From NCBI RefSeq assembly GCF_907164915.1, contig NC_061867.1, positions 25,830,308 to 25,894,307 of the forward strand: a stretch of 64,000 nucleotides of DNA, written 5' to 3'. Below the pieces are notes generated by a model that was not told the origin of the DNA, did not search any database, and saw nothing but the letters and a program-made list of their open reading frames with translations. A program made the position numbers and the translations under genes. This document shows, piece by piece, positions 25,501 to 37,139 of this stretch. The DNA comes from Impatiens glandulifera. Its lineage: Eukaryota > Streptophyta > Magnoliopsida > Ericales > Balsaminaceae. Within the stretch, counting starts at the first letter, position 1. Each line of letters begins with the position of its first letter.

Positions 25501-27145
25501 CGTAAAATTTATATCACATTGATCGTTTAGAGTATCTAATAAAATAATTGCTGACTGTTTTTGGATAAAATTTTCTTTCATTCCAACTATAAGGCCTGTC
25601 CTCAGCAAGACATTCCCAAACATGAAAAATACTTTAAACTAGGTTTACAACTAGTCTAAAGCTAATAAGATGATTTAGATGTTGATTTAGTTAATTGATA
25701 CTCTATTTAAAATGTAGGTTGTGCCCTCCCCATATGGATTTTGGTAAAGTTGAACGACTAATGATACTCCTTACCATGTCCTTAAGAGTACGGTTACTTC
25801 TTACAAACATACCATTCATTCTATGTGAACTAGGCATGGTGTATGGTGGGACTTCTCACACTCCTCTAGGTATTTGGGAAAAGGTCATGGATTTTGTTCA
25901 CCTAAACCATCATATCTACCGTATTATTCACCATCAAAGTTAGATTTGACTTTCTTTATTTTTTTATTGAGTTGGTTTTCAACTTCTTTAAATGATTTGA
26001 ACACATACAATATTTTTAATTTTTCATGAATAAGAAATATGTATGCATATCTTGAGTAGCCATCCATAAATGATACCAAGTATTGTTAACCATTCCAAAA
26101 AGATGTAGGAAATGGCCCAGAAATATTCGTATGTATTAACTCTAAGACGTCAAGTGCCCTTATTGCACATAATTTATTTCTTTTAGTATGTTTTTCTTTA
26201 ATGCATTCAACAAATACATTAAAGTCTGAAAAATCAATATTTTCCAAAATTCCTTCAGAAATAAGTCTTTCAACTCTATTTCTAAAGATATGTTCTAATC
26301 TCTTGTGCCATAAAGAACTTGAATTTTCAATATTAATCTTACATTCAATACCATGTGATTCCACATTCAAGGTTTGATTATAAGAAACAATTGTTTCAAA
26401 CAAATAAATATTATCATAAGTTATAAGTAAACCTATTCCAATAACTTTAGAATTAATAGATAAAGTTAAATTTTCATTTCCAAATGAACAATGACATTCC
26501 AATTTGTCTATACAAACAACAAAAATTAAACATATAAATGACGGTACAACAAAAGTATTTATTAAATCCAAATAGTAGCCAGTACTTAATAACAATCTAA
26601 AATGCCCTATTATTTCCATTCCTACCGATTTCTAATATCCCATATAAATACGTCTTTCAACATCAATTGGAATTCTGTAATTCAGTCAACTCTAAAATTA
26701 AACACTTATCTTAGTAGTAGCACCAGAGTCTAACCACCAAGTGTTTTTTTAGTACTGAAGCTAAATTAACCTCATAATAGACTAAATTAAAAAATATACC
26801 TTTCTTAGCATTCCAAATATGGTACTTATGACATTCTTTTGATGTCCATCCTTCTTACAAAAGAATCAATTTGATCCATTTTCAATCGTGGTTGAGTTTG
26901 AGTTCGTTTCTTTGGTGCTGAAAATTTATATTTAGCATCCTCATTTTTCCTCTTATACACAAAATAAAATGATCTCATTAAAAGACCTTTTCTTCCTTTA
27001 ACATTTATAACCTATCTAAAATTGACTAAATTGATTAAAAAGAGATATAAGTACCAAGTGCACGAGTAAGTCTTCAGACATCTCTAGTTTGAGTGCTTTC
27101 AACATTGAAGCAAAATCAGCCATTTCTCTTTAGTGCTTACAAACT
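22560..27145 (-). pseudogene. Tork-like gag-pol polyprotein, decayed
   Basis: In 5' to 3' order on the minus strand: gag with KLEMSEDLLVHLVLIS (about 27090); a CCHC knuckle remnant near 26880; protease WWLDSGATT near 26740; GAG-pre-integrase and integrase start at 26619-26086 (SLWHKRLEHI, then a decayed LELIHTNISGPFPTS); the rest of integrase to about 25500 in several frames; a Gln/Glu-rich linker and RRSTRERR at 25480-25160; RT start at 25150-24929 (NFWELLPLLEGKKPIGCKL); a duplicate of that block; RT remainder; and RNase H end at 22754-22560 (TKSKFIDIKFLVVKE). In an intact element this polyprotein supplies particle formation, cleavage, cDNA synthesis and integration. Here no frame is continuous. 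Confidence 0.83.
23251..25348 (-). repeat. 1,049-bp tandem duplication inside the Tork-like RT
   Basis: 23251-24299 and 24300-25348 are direct copies. Every anchor I checked (AATTTCATCAAATTCC at 23251/24300, CTTGATCATC at 24281/25330, the 73-codon ORF at 23880/24929) is offset by exactly 1,049 bp. I saw only about three substitutions between them, far fewer than the decay of the element itself, so the duplication is much younger than the insertion, or an assembly error. Confidence 0.93.
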
Positions 27146-28579
27146 CTACAACGATCTGTCGGTTCTCGACACATTCACGAATAAAATGAGACTAAGTGTC
27201 CATATGTTTATGCATCCATGAAAAGTTGGGTTCTTTATTAATGATATTGCAAACTTGTTGTCGACATAAAAGGTTTCTGGCCTCGGATCGCATCTGAGCA
27301 CCTCGGTCAACAAGTTTCTCATCCAAAGTCTTTAACACAACGCTGCAGTAGTTGTCATAAAATTCGCCTCATATAAAGATAAAGCAACAGTTCGATGCTT
27401 CTGAGATTTCAAGGTGATCAGATTCTTAATGAGATAAAACACTATCCTTCCAGTATTTTTCTATCATCAGTGTCACTGGCTATGACACTAATTAGTAATC
27501 CCAACGAGTTCTTCAACTTCTCGTCTTCATCTAAATTGAATCCCATAACTTGTCGTTCCCTTCACGTAACGAAGAATGTGTTTTACTACATGTTGATGTA
27601 AAGTGATTGGCCACTCCAAGTATAGACTCACTATTCCAAATGCATAAGAGATATTTGATTGAGTGTGCGTCAAGTACCTCAGACATTCGATTATATTCTT
27701 TTAGATATACTAAGCTTTCTTCCATATCCTTTCCGAGCTGCAACTTTGTTTCCATCGGATACTTGCTCGAGTTGCAATCCTCCATTGCAAACTTTTTCAA
27801 GACCTTCTTTGCATAAGATTCCTTCTTCACCTCGATGTTATTTTTCCTCTGGTCCACCTCGATACCAAGGTAGTAAGAGATTATCCCGAGATCTTTAATC
27901 TCAAATTCCTTCATCATCTATTTTTTGAACTTCTCAGCCATTGATGATTGACCTTATCACCATAAAGTCGTCGACATATACACCAACGATGAGTACTTCT
28001 TCTCTATGGGTTCTCATGTACATAGCCTGATCATGAGAACATTTCACGAAGCCGAGATATATTATTCTCTTGTTTAGGCAAGTATTCCATGCCCTTGGTG
28101 TTTGACGTAGTCCAAAGAGAGCTTTGTATAACTTGTACATATTGTGCTCTTCATCCGTATGATGAAGCTTCAAGTTGAGCAACGTAGACTTTCCTTTTTA
28201 TATCACCATATAGATATGATTATTTTGAAATCCAAGTGGTAGATTTCCTATCCAGGATGAGCTACGATGGCAAGAATTAGCCTGACTATGTCAATTGCAA
28301 AGGCCTCCCCAAAGTCAACATTTAGCTTTTGTACGTAGTCATTTGTTACTAATCTCACTTTATGTTTAAGGATGTTACATTCACTGTCTTTTTTCAACTT
28401 TAAGACCCACTTTAACCTAATGGTCTTCTAACTAGGTGGAAAGTCGGTGAGCTCCCATGTCTTGTTCTTCCTGATAGACTCGAGATCTTTCTTTATGGCA
28501 TCATACCATGACTCTTCAGCTATCGCTTTATGATATGTTGTTGGCTCATTAGTGGTGAGTAACAACAATTTATCATGAT
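27146..28579 (-). pseudogene. Older copia, 3' half (RT to RNase H)
   Basis: From 28579 downwards the minus strand reads the RT start (EESWYDAIKKDLES, then KTIRLKWVLKLKK), then YKALFGLRQTPRAW and VYVDDFMVI (ORF 28182-27934, the YVDD catalytic box). Next come MMKEFEIKDLGIISYYLGIEV (27917-27531) and RNase H (SQKHRTVALSLYEANF, FYVDNKFAISLIKN). It ends at about 27146 after a VSTKEK segment. Its 5' half lies on the far side of the 13-kb element at 41646-42775. At least one frameshift separates the two main ORFs. The wording suggests an Ivana/Oryco-like lineage, tentatively. Confidence 0.85.
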
Positions 28580-28584
28580 TCATC

Positions 28585-29724
28585 TGTTAGATAAAATTAG
28601 ACCGGTTAAATAGAACTTAACAAAATAAACTTCCTGTGCAGGAACGGTTAAAGAATTAGGATCGGTCAAGTAATTCAACTGGTCAAGCAACCCAACCGAC
28701 CAAGAACCTAACCGATCAGGAAGACAAGACCGGTCAGAAGAAAAGGCCAAAACCGTTGGTCATCCGGTTAACCTGAAGCTATGAAAAACCGGAAGTCATC
28801 CGGTTAACCTAAACAACTGATCGGTGCAAATAGGTACTTTGAGTATTTGTTGAAGATGATACCAAAGGACAAATCATAGTATTTCCATATTCATACAAGT
28901 CTGAGGACAATCTTCAGGCTGCAGAAGATCGTCCGACAAGATCTTCCCACTCTAGGATAAATTAGAGGCGCAACCCTCTAGGTGCAGGCAACTGTCCAAC
29001 TAACAATTGTCATATTAAGTAAAAGACAAACCTTGCCGGTTTGACCTACGCACTAAAAGCCTAAACCGCCAGGTCTGAAACACTGAACCTCTGCTCAACC
29101 AATCAGATTTACAGAGATGAAATGTGACCGTTGGCACATTTCACCTATAAAAGAAGGAGCTGAAAAGGAGTAAATGCAGTTACAAGTTACAAGAGAAAAA
29201 CATTTAAGAGTTACACCAACCTAAGTTATAAGCGATCTTTATCTCTCTAACTTAAAAGAGCTTAAGTGTGTATTTGAAGTGAGACTACAATTTCGGTTAA
29301 AATTGTACGAGTGTTATCGAGCAGAAAATAAGTCTCGATCGGATTGTGTTTGTGTATTCCTTAGTGAATATCCTTCTCGTTGTTTTGAGAGGAAGGAGTG
29401 ACGTAGGAGTTTTATCTCCGAACATCCATAAAATCTGCCTTGTTATTTACTTTCTCCTGGCTTTACACTCTAACCGATCCTACCTAAACCGACTTACTGA
29501 ATCCCAAACCGACCCTATCCAAATTCGGTCCTATTCATCATGTGTGTGTGCTGCTTCAACCTGAAACAAACCATTTCCGTACTTGAACTCGTTTCAAGGG
29601 TTTGTGACAGTTTGTGAAGTATTGAAACCTGGTGTTAATCTCTAACTGGATTAAACACCAACCGTTAAGTGAAACGCGTTAACCGGCCAACCCCGGTCCG
29701 CCAGCCGCGACCAAGATCCTAACA
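28585..29724 (+). repeat. 5' LTR (1,140 bp)
   Basis: It has the same length as the 3' copy. U3 has recurring ACCGGT/ACCGGTT palindromes (28601-28815), the core promoter is at 29146, and the R/U5 region has the ACTTGAACTCGTTTCAAGG block near 29580. It ends GATCCTAACA directly before the PBS. Confidence 0.95.
29146..29153 (+). promoter_or_regulatory. LTR TATA box (TATAAAAG)
   Basis: It follows GACCGTTGGCACATTTCACC, a block conserved among the LTRs in this window. The 3' LTR has TATTAAAG at the equivalent place (about 41062), so only the 5' copy keeps the canonical box. Confidence 0.8.
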
Positions 29725-29726
29725 AT

Positions 29727-29738
29727 TGGTATCAGAGC
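29727..29738 (+). other. Primer-binding site for initiator Met tRNA
   Basis: TGGTATCAGAGC, two bases after the LTR end, is the standard plant copia PBS, complementary to the 3' end of initiator methionine tRNA. Minus-strand cDNA synthesis would start here. The same site occurs inverted near 15400. Confidence 0.93.
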
Positions 29739-29763
29739 AGTTAGTTTCAATACTCAAGCAAGC

Positions 29764-31545
29764 ATGACTTTCGACAAGCCTCCAATGCTAGAAGGCGATG
29801 ATTTCATGAACTGGAAGGTACGCATGCACATGCACTTAATCACTATGGATGATGAGATGCCGTTCATCCTGTCTGAAGGACCGATAAAGATTGACAAAAC
29901 CAGGGAAGAATGGATAAAAGATGATAAGAGAAGAAATAATTTAGAAAACCATGCCAGAAATCATATCATCAACGGTTTGGACAGGAATACCTTCTGTAAA
30001 GTCATAGATTGCAAAACCGCTAAGGAAATATGGAATATCGTGATTCAAATTCATGAGGAAAACGAAAGAACCAAGGAAAACAAGTTAGTGGTGGCTACCC
30101 AGAAGTTTAAAAACATTATGATGAAACTGGGAGAAACAATGAGGGAGTACAGTGACCGGTTCACAGATGTGATAGATGAGTTATCAACTCTTGGAAAGAA
30201 GTATGACAACAAGGAAACCATCATGAAAGCATTAAGATCTCTTCTGAGTGCATGGGATATAAAGACAATTATGATGAGGGAATCAAACTGTCTAAGAAAG
30301 ATGAAGTTACACGATGTGTTCAAAGATCTTAAGGCATATGAGTTTGAAATGAGATCTAGGATTGAAGATGAAGTTTCCGCCTCAACCTCCACAAAAGCCT
30401 GAGTCACAACCATAGAAACGGTTGCTCCTGCACCGATCAAAACCGCTGAACAGTTCACCGAGGATTCCATGGCAATGCTTGCACAAATGTTTGGCAGATT
30501 CATGAAGAGAAGCCAACCGATAAACAACAACAACTATAACTACGGTGATAAATCTAATGTTAGATGTTATAATTGCAATTGTTTGGGACATTTCAGGTGA
30601 GAATGCAGAAAACTGAGGCAGGATGACCGGAAACCAGATAATCAGAACCAAAGAAATAACTATCCACAAACCGGTGAAGGAAGTGAAGTTCAGAAAGCAC
30701 TGATAGCCGATGATGGAGGAAGCTTATGGGCTCACAGTGACATTGATGACGAACTCACATGTCTCATGGCAAACGAGGAACAGGTATTTGACTCTCCCTG
30801 TGAAGAATTTACTAAAGATGAGCTATTTAATGCACTAAATGACATGGTAGTAGAGTATAATAACCTATTGACATTAATACCAACCCAACTCAACTTTAGA
30901 ACCGACCCCATAGAACCAGCCATGTCCGAACCTAACACCAACAATATTCAACCTGACAAAATCTTAGACACCAAGGCAGCACCTGAACTATCATCTGAGA
31001 CCGAACAGCTTAGAGAGTCAGTTCAAGAGTTGAACGAGAAGGAAGATGCCCGAACCCAGTATAGAATAGCCGCATGGAAAAGATCCAGTGAAATGGTGAA
31101 CCAGTTGTCTAGATATAATAGACATCCCAAGTGCATGTTTGGTCTTGGATATAAAAACAACCGATCCAATAACCAGAAACATTCAGACATGATGAGGCTC
31201 ATAAAGGATAATCTCCCCTTTGTAAGATTTGTCAAGAGCTCTTCAACCGACGATGAGGAACAAAGTGCCTCATATCCGGAACACGAACTAATCTATGTAG
31301 GTCCAACTGATTCCGAAAAATGACTTCATCCTGAGAGAAGGAAAGCCAACCGGCCCAAAGGTAAACAAACCGACTCACAAACGCATAGGATAAATCAAAG
31401 GCCACCTCCGAATAAGGCACTCTTAGGAAAACAGAAAGACGCCAAACCGAGTGCAGGAAAACTAGTTAGAACCATAACTGGGAAAGTTGTCCGACTTATT
31501 AAAGTCTGGATACCTAAGGGACTAATCACTTGTGGACCCAAGTAA
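29764..31545 (+). pseudogene. gag: Gag of the 13-kb element
   Basis: The reading frame starts at ATG 29764 (MTFDKPPMLEGDDFMNWKVR, a typical copia gag opening) and runs to TAA at 31543, 593 codons, if three in-frame TGA codons (30400, 30598, 31321) are ignored. Residues about 50-200 are the UBN2-type gag domain (KTAKEIWNIV, MREYSDRFTDVIDEL). A CX2CX4HX4C knuckle lies at about 30571-30612 (CYNCNCLGHF..EC); the second TGA is inside it. The C-terminal third is acidic, then basic and Pro-rich, as in long Sirevirus gags. It would form the particle and bind genomic RNA. The minus-strand ORFs here are shadows. Confidence 0.9.
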
Positions 31546-34500
31546 ATGTGGGTACCAAATAGTTGTAAATATGTATACTTTGCAGGATATGAATAAACGG
31601 CTAGGAAATTCTGAATGGTATCTGGACAGCGGTTGTTCCAGACACATGACTGAAAACAACAACCTTCTAACAGACATTAAAACAGAAACCGGTGCAATGA
31701 TTGTTTTCGGTGACAACTCAAGAGGTAGAACTGTGGGCAAGGGTAAGATTGTCCATGGTAATTTAACAATTAATAATGTACTTCTAGTTGAAAACCTACA
31801 CTTTAACCTGCCAAGCATTAGTTAGATGTGTGATGCTGGATACACTGTAGAATTTCTTAAGCATGCATGCCTAGTTAAAAACTCTCAGGGTAATACACTA
31901 CTAACTGGAAATAGGTTAGGAAACATATACAAGGTAGACTGGAAAAATGAAGTAGAACAACCTATTTGCATGGTAGCTAAAACCGATCAAACCTGGCTAT
32001 GGCATAAAAGGCTAAATCATCTAAATCTCAAAACCTTAAACTATATCCGCGGTAAAAAGCTAGTTGAAGGAATTCCTGATATAGTATTTAATAAGGATAA
32101 GGTTTGTTCAGCATGTCAAATGGGTAAGCAAACTAAGTCAACCTTTAAGAGTAAAGGACACATTCAGTCCAACCGATGTCTATATCTTCTTCACATGGAC
32201 TTGTTTGGACCGATTAGGGTCACTAGCCTAGGTGGTATGATGTATACCATGGTTGTTATTGATGATTATTCTAGATATACATGGGTACTATTTTTGGCAT
32301 CTAAATGTGAAACCGCATCAAATTTAATCACATTGCTTAAACGTTTACAAAATGAAAAATCAACACGCATAAATAGCATTAGGAGTGATAGAGGAACCAA
32401 ATTTACAAAGAGCACCTTAAATGCATTTCTTGATGAATCTGACATTAGACACGAGTTGTCTAGTGCTAGGACCCCTCAACAGAATAGACTGGCTGAGAGA
32501 AGAAACCGAACTCTCAAGGAAGCTGCAAGGTCCATGATAGCCGATTCGGGTATTGCTAAAAAATTCTGGGCTGAAGCTATCAGTATTGCATGTTACACAC
32601 AAACCGGTCTCTGATTAACAAGTTTCACAACAAAACACCGTATGAAGTATATTTTGATAGGATTCTTAACATTCGGTACATTAAAATTTTCAGTTGTAAA
32701 TGCTACATTCATATAAATGGCAAAAATTACCTATATGCTTTTGATGCAAAATCCGATATTGGGATCATGTTAGGTTACTCAACAATTAGTAAAGCATATA
32801 GAGTGTATAATACTAGAACTTCAACCGTGGAGGAATCTCTTCATGTTGCATTCGATGAATCGGTTGAAAGTAACACTGCATCATCCTTTGATCTACACAA
32901 CAGATTGAAAAACAACAATATCCATTCTGATAGTGAAGATGAGGTTCCGGTTTTCAGACAGTTTGTCCATGACCAAATGGGTGATGATGAAACCCAGCCG
33001 GATCAAGTTGTCACACAGCAGGAAGCTGACACCTCGGTTCAAACTGAGGAAATCGGTCGGTCTGACATTATTGTTCAGCCTACCTATATGTCTAGTCTTG
33101 ATCAAACAAACGTTAATTTGGTAGACTCTCCTGAACCGAATCTTAAAAGGAACACAAATCATCCTCCTGAGCTAATTATAGGTGACCCTTCAAAATCCGT
33201 TCAAACTAGGCAACAAATCATGGAGGAATACCTTAATTCCGCTTTCATATCCCAGATTGAGCCGAACAGGGTGGATGAAGAATTTTCAGATCTGGATTGG
33301 ATCTTGGGAATGCAAGAAGAGTTAAACCAGTTTGAGAGTAATAAAGTCTGGTATCTAGTCCCTAGACCGAAAGATCAACCCGTCATAGGAACAAGATGTG
33401 TATTTAGAAATAAACTCAATGAAGACGGTTTGGTCACAAGGAACAAAGCCAGATTAATGGCACAAGGATACAAACAAGAAGACGGCATTGATTTTGAAGA
33501 ATCATTTTCCCCTGTAGCTAGGATTGAAGCCATTAGGATTTTTCTAGCCTTCGCTGCATTCAAAAAACTTTAAGGTTTTTCAAATGGATGTTAAAAGTTC
33601 ATTTTTAAATGGTGACCTACGTGAGGAAGTATATGTTGAGCAATCACCCGGTTTTAAAAATGCTGACCTACCTAATCATGTATACCTCTTAAAAAAAGCA
33701 TTGTACGGTTTAAAACAAGCTCCTAGAGCTTGGTATGATACGTTAACCACATTTCTGTTAAAACATGATTTCACCATAGGTTCGGTAGATAAAACTCTAT
33801 TTAAATTTGACAAAAAGGAGCATATCCTACTTGTTCAAATATATGTGGACGATATCATTTTCGGATTAACTGATCCTAAGCTGTGTGATAAATTCTCAAC
33901 CTTGATGACTACCAATTTGAGATGAGTATGATGGGAGAATTAAGCTTCTTCCTAGGCCTTCAGGTTAAGCAACTCGAAGGAGGAACCTTCATCAGTCAAC
34001 CCAAATACACAAAGGAACTTCTAAAGAAATTTGGGATGGACACATGTTCCTCTACCGCTACCTCAATGAGCTCATCAGTCAAATTGGACAAGGATAATGA
34101 CGGTCAGGCAGTAGATCTGACGGCCTATCGTGGAATCATCGGCTCACTCCTATACCTGATAGTAAGTAGACCGGATATACTATTTGCAGTCTGTGTGTGT
34201 GGAAGATTCCAAGCTAATCATAAAAAATCTCACTATACAGCCGCGAAGCGAATCTTGAAATACCTAAAGGGAACCCCTGAAGTCGGTCTGTGGTATCCAA
34301 AGGACTCATCTTTCAACCTAACAAGCTACTCGGATGCAGACTATGCAGGTTGCAAAGTTGACAGAAAAGGTAGCAGCGGAACATGCTAATTCCTAGGTGA
34401 TCGGCTTGTTTCATGGCACAGAAAGAAGAAGACATCGGTTGCCACGTCAACCACAGAAGCTGAATATCTGGCAGCCGGAAGTTGCTGTTCACAACTCCTA

Positions 34501-34797
34501 TTGATCCAACAACAACTAAAGGATTTCGGTATCACCGCCGAAGAGTCTCCGATATTTTGTGATAACACAAGTGCCATAGCAATCACATACAATCCGGTCT
34601 TACACTCTAGAACCAAGCACATCGACATAAGGCATCACTTCATCCGGGAACATGTTATGTTGAAACATATCCGGCTGGAATACGTATCAACAGAACAACA
34701 AGTAGCCGATATCTTCACAAAGCCCCTACAGGAAGCTAAGTTTTCTTACTTCAGAAACATACTCGGTTTAACCGATATTAATCAACTCATTTCTTAA
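31526..34797 (+). pseudogene. pol: Pol (protease-integrase-RT-RNase H) of the 13-kb element
   Basis: Order along the frame: protease WYLDSGCSRHM near 31617; the H-H-C-C zinc finger WHKRLNHL...CSACQMGK (32000-32125); integrase core with MDLFGP, RSDRGTKF and LAERRNRT (D, D, E; 32194-32510); RT starting near 33290 with [22 protein letters not shown] and the YVDD box (33841-33852); RNase H with SDADYAG, TTEAEYLAAG, DNTSAI and HIDIRHHF, ending at TAA 34795. Damage: TAG at 31823, a 1-base loss near 32603, a 1-base gain near 33570, a 1-base loss near 33917 and TAA at 34387. The protease frame is +1 relative to gag and overlaps its end. Confidence 0.93.
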
Positions 34798-35161
34798 ACC
34801 CTCAATGTCTGAAAGGAAAATTAGTTCGGACAGACAAAACCGGCAGTTCTTCCTAAATTGTCGGAAACGAACAATTATCTGTGTTTAGATGTACCTGTTC
34901 TGAAAAAGATACCTTTTCAAAGCAAAATGGTCATACCTCAAAAGACGTGAAGATATGATATCTTTCACCGTCCAGGTCTATGACTCACATCCTAGGCTGT
35001 AGACATACTTATTTCATGCAATACATATTATCCTATGGTTAATAGATCAAATCACCTACTACATACTAGATAATACTATCATCCCTCCACTAATATATAA
35101 CTTAGGCAAACATCAGACAAAATATTCACAAGCATCAATTTATCCTCTCACTAAGACAAAA
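34798..35161 (+). promoter_or_regulatory. Post-pol spacer with TATA box for ORF1
   Basis: A non-coding spacer follows RNase H. TATATAA at 35094-35100 lies 62 bp before the ORF1 start, and the start context AAAAATGTC is good for plants. This suggests a separate transcript of ORF1, but only from sequence. Confidence 0.5.
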
Positions 35162-35905
35162 ATGTCTCAGTTTCAAAACATTCTCCAAGTTGATTTCGAC
35201 TCAGCTCAAAGTACAGAGCATTATGAAATATTCAAAATGATCAAGTCTCTTGAAGACACCGGTCTAAAATCCTTTCTAGATGACAAACATGTCATCTTCG
35301 CCGAAACCGTCCTGGAGTTTTTCTATAACGCCAAGGTTTTCCGGGGCACCCCGCATTTCGACACCCTCATTCAATCTAGGGTCGGAGGAACCGTGTTTGA
35401 CTTCACGGAGAGTGACTTCGCCAGATGCTTTGATCTTCCGAAGCAAGGGATCACCGATCTAAACGTTCCGGCCGAACTAAAGACCAAAATTTCCTTGAAC
35501 TTCTCTCGGTCTAATCGTTCGGTCAGTGATCACGGTGCTCGGTCATCATTGAGGGCTGAATACCAGCTTCTCAATGATATCATCGGTCGGGGCATCCTAG
35601 GTAAGGATGTGACCAACACCTAATGTGCTACAATTTTCAACATGATGACCGCTATCACAACAGGTACGCCGGTCAACTGGTCTAGGGTGTTGTTCGATGT
35701 CTTGATCTGGATGATCACCACTCGCCATACCGGCCTCATTCCCCAGATCAGCTGCCTACTCATGGAACTCGGGGTTCCGCTATATCCGGGCGAAGGGATG
35801 AATCAGGTTCAAGTCGTAACCAAGGAAGTTGCCGACTCGTTCTATGAGCGGTTCGAGAAGGCCTGGAAAAGGAAGAACCGACACCTCAACTCCTCTGGCA
35901 ATTAA
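35162..35905 (+). pseudogene. Post-pol ORF1 (env position), short paralogue
   Basis: 247 codons from ATG 35162 to TAA 35903, with one in-frame TAA at 35621. The N-terminal segment (NILQVDFDS, KSLEDTGLKSFLDD, ETVLEFFYNA) is shared with ORF2, ORF3 and the ORFs at 61085, 62292 and 56570. The shared pattern is a VDFD-type start, a (S/T)GL..FL segment and an EFF..A segment at about residues 8-55. The middle has DFTESDFARCFDLP and PVNWSRVLFDVL. I see no signal peptide or membrane segment, so it is not an obvious envelope protein. Function unknown. I recall similar predicted proteins in Lamiales genomes carrying unrelated automatic names; unverified. Confidence 0.85.
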
Positions 35906-36324
35906 GTCACTCCTTCTTACAACCTGTCATTTTGCTGTACGTACCGGTTGTATTGTCATCCTACTCCATTACGATCTTTTCGGATTATCTATGTGTTTCT
36001 TTCGGTTTGTTGTAACTCCACTCTCATTAATGAAAAGTAACTTTCGATTTCCAACTACATGGGAAATTACACAAACTTAGTTACTTCCTAACTAGATTCT
36101 CCACCTCGAGCTCCGCAACCGGTCAAAAGTAACTCATTCCCAAGGAGTTTTGGAAACATAAATATTCCCAACACTAATAAGACAAAACGGAATATCAGCA
36201 TTAAATGCTCCTATTTTCCCTCCAATCTCAAATCTATATAAGGAACCTCCTTTATCTATTCAGCATACCTCCAAACAACTTATAATTTCTTAAACTCTCT
36301 CTCTCTTAGCAAAGATTTGAAAGA
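35906..36324 (+). promoter_or_regulatory. Intergenic region with TATA box for ORF2
   Basis: TATATAAG at 36235-36242 lies 90 bp before the ORF2 ATG. The leader after it is C+T-rich (AACTCTCTCTCTCTTAGC), as expected of a plant promoter and 5' UTR. Confidence 0.55.
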
Positions 36325-37017
36325 ATGTCTAACCGTACTCTAAGAAATTATCTATGCATCGATTTCGACTTCGTTCTCCAAATTGAGGATCTTGAAGTGA
36401 AGGAACTCCTCTTTGAATCCCTCATCGACACCGGCCTTCGTGACTTTCTCGAAGAATCCGGACCCATCTTCATTCCAGAGGTAATGGAATTCTTCAATAA
36501 TGCAGCCATATCCGGCGATGCCATTACTTCCATCATGAAAAACCAAATCTTTGTTCTTCACGAAAGCGAATTCTCTAGGATGTTCAATCTGCCCACTGAA
36601 GGGTTCTCTGATTTCCCATCCCGGGTGGGGAGTGCAACGGTCGACTATGCAGAAATATTCTCCGGAACCGAAGTGCCGATGGAGAACTACGGTCTGAAAA
36701 CCCGCCTCGCCCATCACATCCAACTCCTTCAAGAGATCGTCAACCGATCTATCATCTACCAATCTCCGAACTAACACTATTCTAAGAAAGTCTTCGACAT
36801 GATGACCTACATTATCAGCAACACCCCCATCAACTGGTCATCAGTCATCTTCAATAACCTGAAGACCATGGTCGAGACAAAGAAAGGTTTCGACTATGCC
36901 CCCCACATTAGCCGTACAGACCATCCAAATCTTGGACCGGGTACCCCGACGTACCTATCAAATGTTCTCCACGAGGAAATAGTGGAGGACAAACTCTCTA
37001 AAATAATCGTTACATAA
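36325..37017 (+). pseudogene. Post-pol ORF2 (env position), short paralogue
   Basis: 230 codons from ATG 36325 to TAA 37015 with one in-frame TAA at 36772. The N-terminus carries the family pattern (YLCIDFDF, ESLIDTGLRDFLEESG, EVMEFFNNAA). It continues with ESEFSRMFNLPTEGFSDFP and a C-terminal TPINWSSVIFNNL block matching PVNWSRVLFDVL in ORF1 and IPINWSKVIFGNL at 61580. It is closest to the ORF at 61085, which has an FSDFPP segment at the same place. The product would be soluble and about 26 kDa; function unknown. The minus-strand ORF 36352-36777 is a shadow. Confidence 0.85.
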
Positions 37018-37139
37018 TTTATAATTCTGTTATCTTGTGTACTTTAAATCGATCCTTGTATCGGTGTCTATTATGTTCTTCTCTTTTTTAATCAAATGAT
37101 TATTTAAATCACTAAGTTCAAAATTCAGTTCAAAATCGC

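Larger units (their letters stand above)
21650..27145 (-). mobile_element. Degenerate Tork-like copia element
   Basis: Reading the minus strand from 27145 to about 21650 gives partial gag, zinc knuckle, protease, integrase, RT and RNase H, then a PPT (TCTAGTGGGACAT near 22160-22172) and an LTR starting TGTTGGAATTTATG at 22158. The 5' LTR and start of gag are missing: at about 27145 the element is joined directly to another copia. Everything is damaged by stops and indels, and an internal 1-kb segment is duplicated. Confidence 0.83.

Noticed and set aside
25695..25943. Plus-strand ORF of 82 codons
   Set aside because: It is the antisense of the decayed Tork-like integrase, which reads sensibly on the minus strand.
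30051..31420. Minus-strand ORFs of 70-160 codons under gag
   Set aside because: They are antisense shadows of the gag frame and show no independent features.
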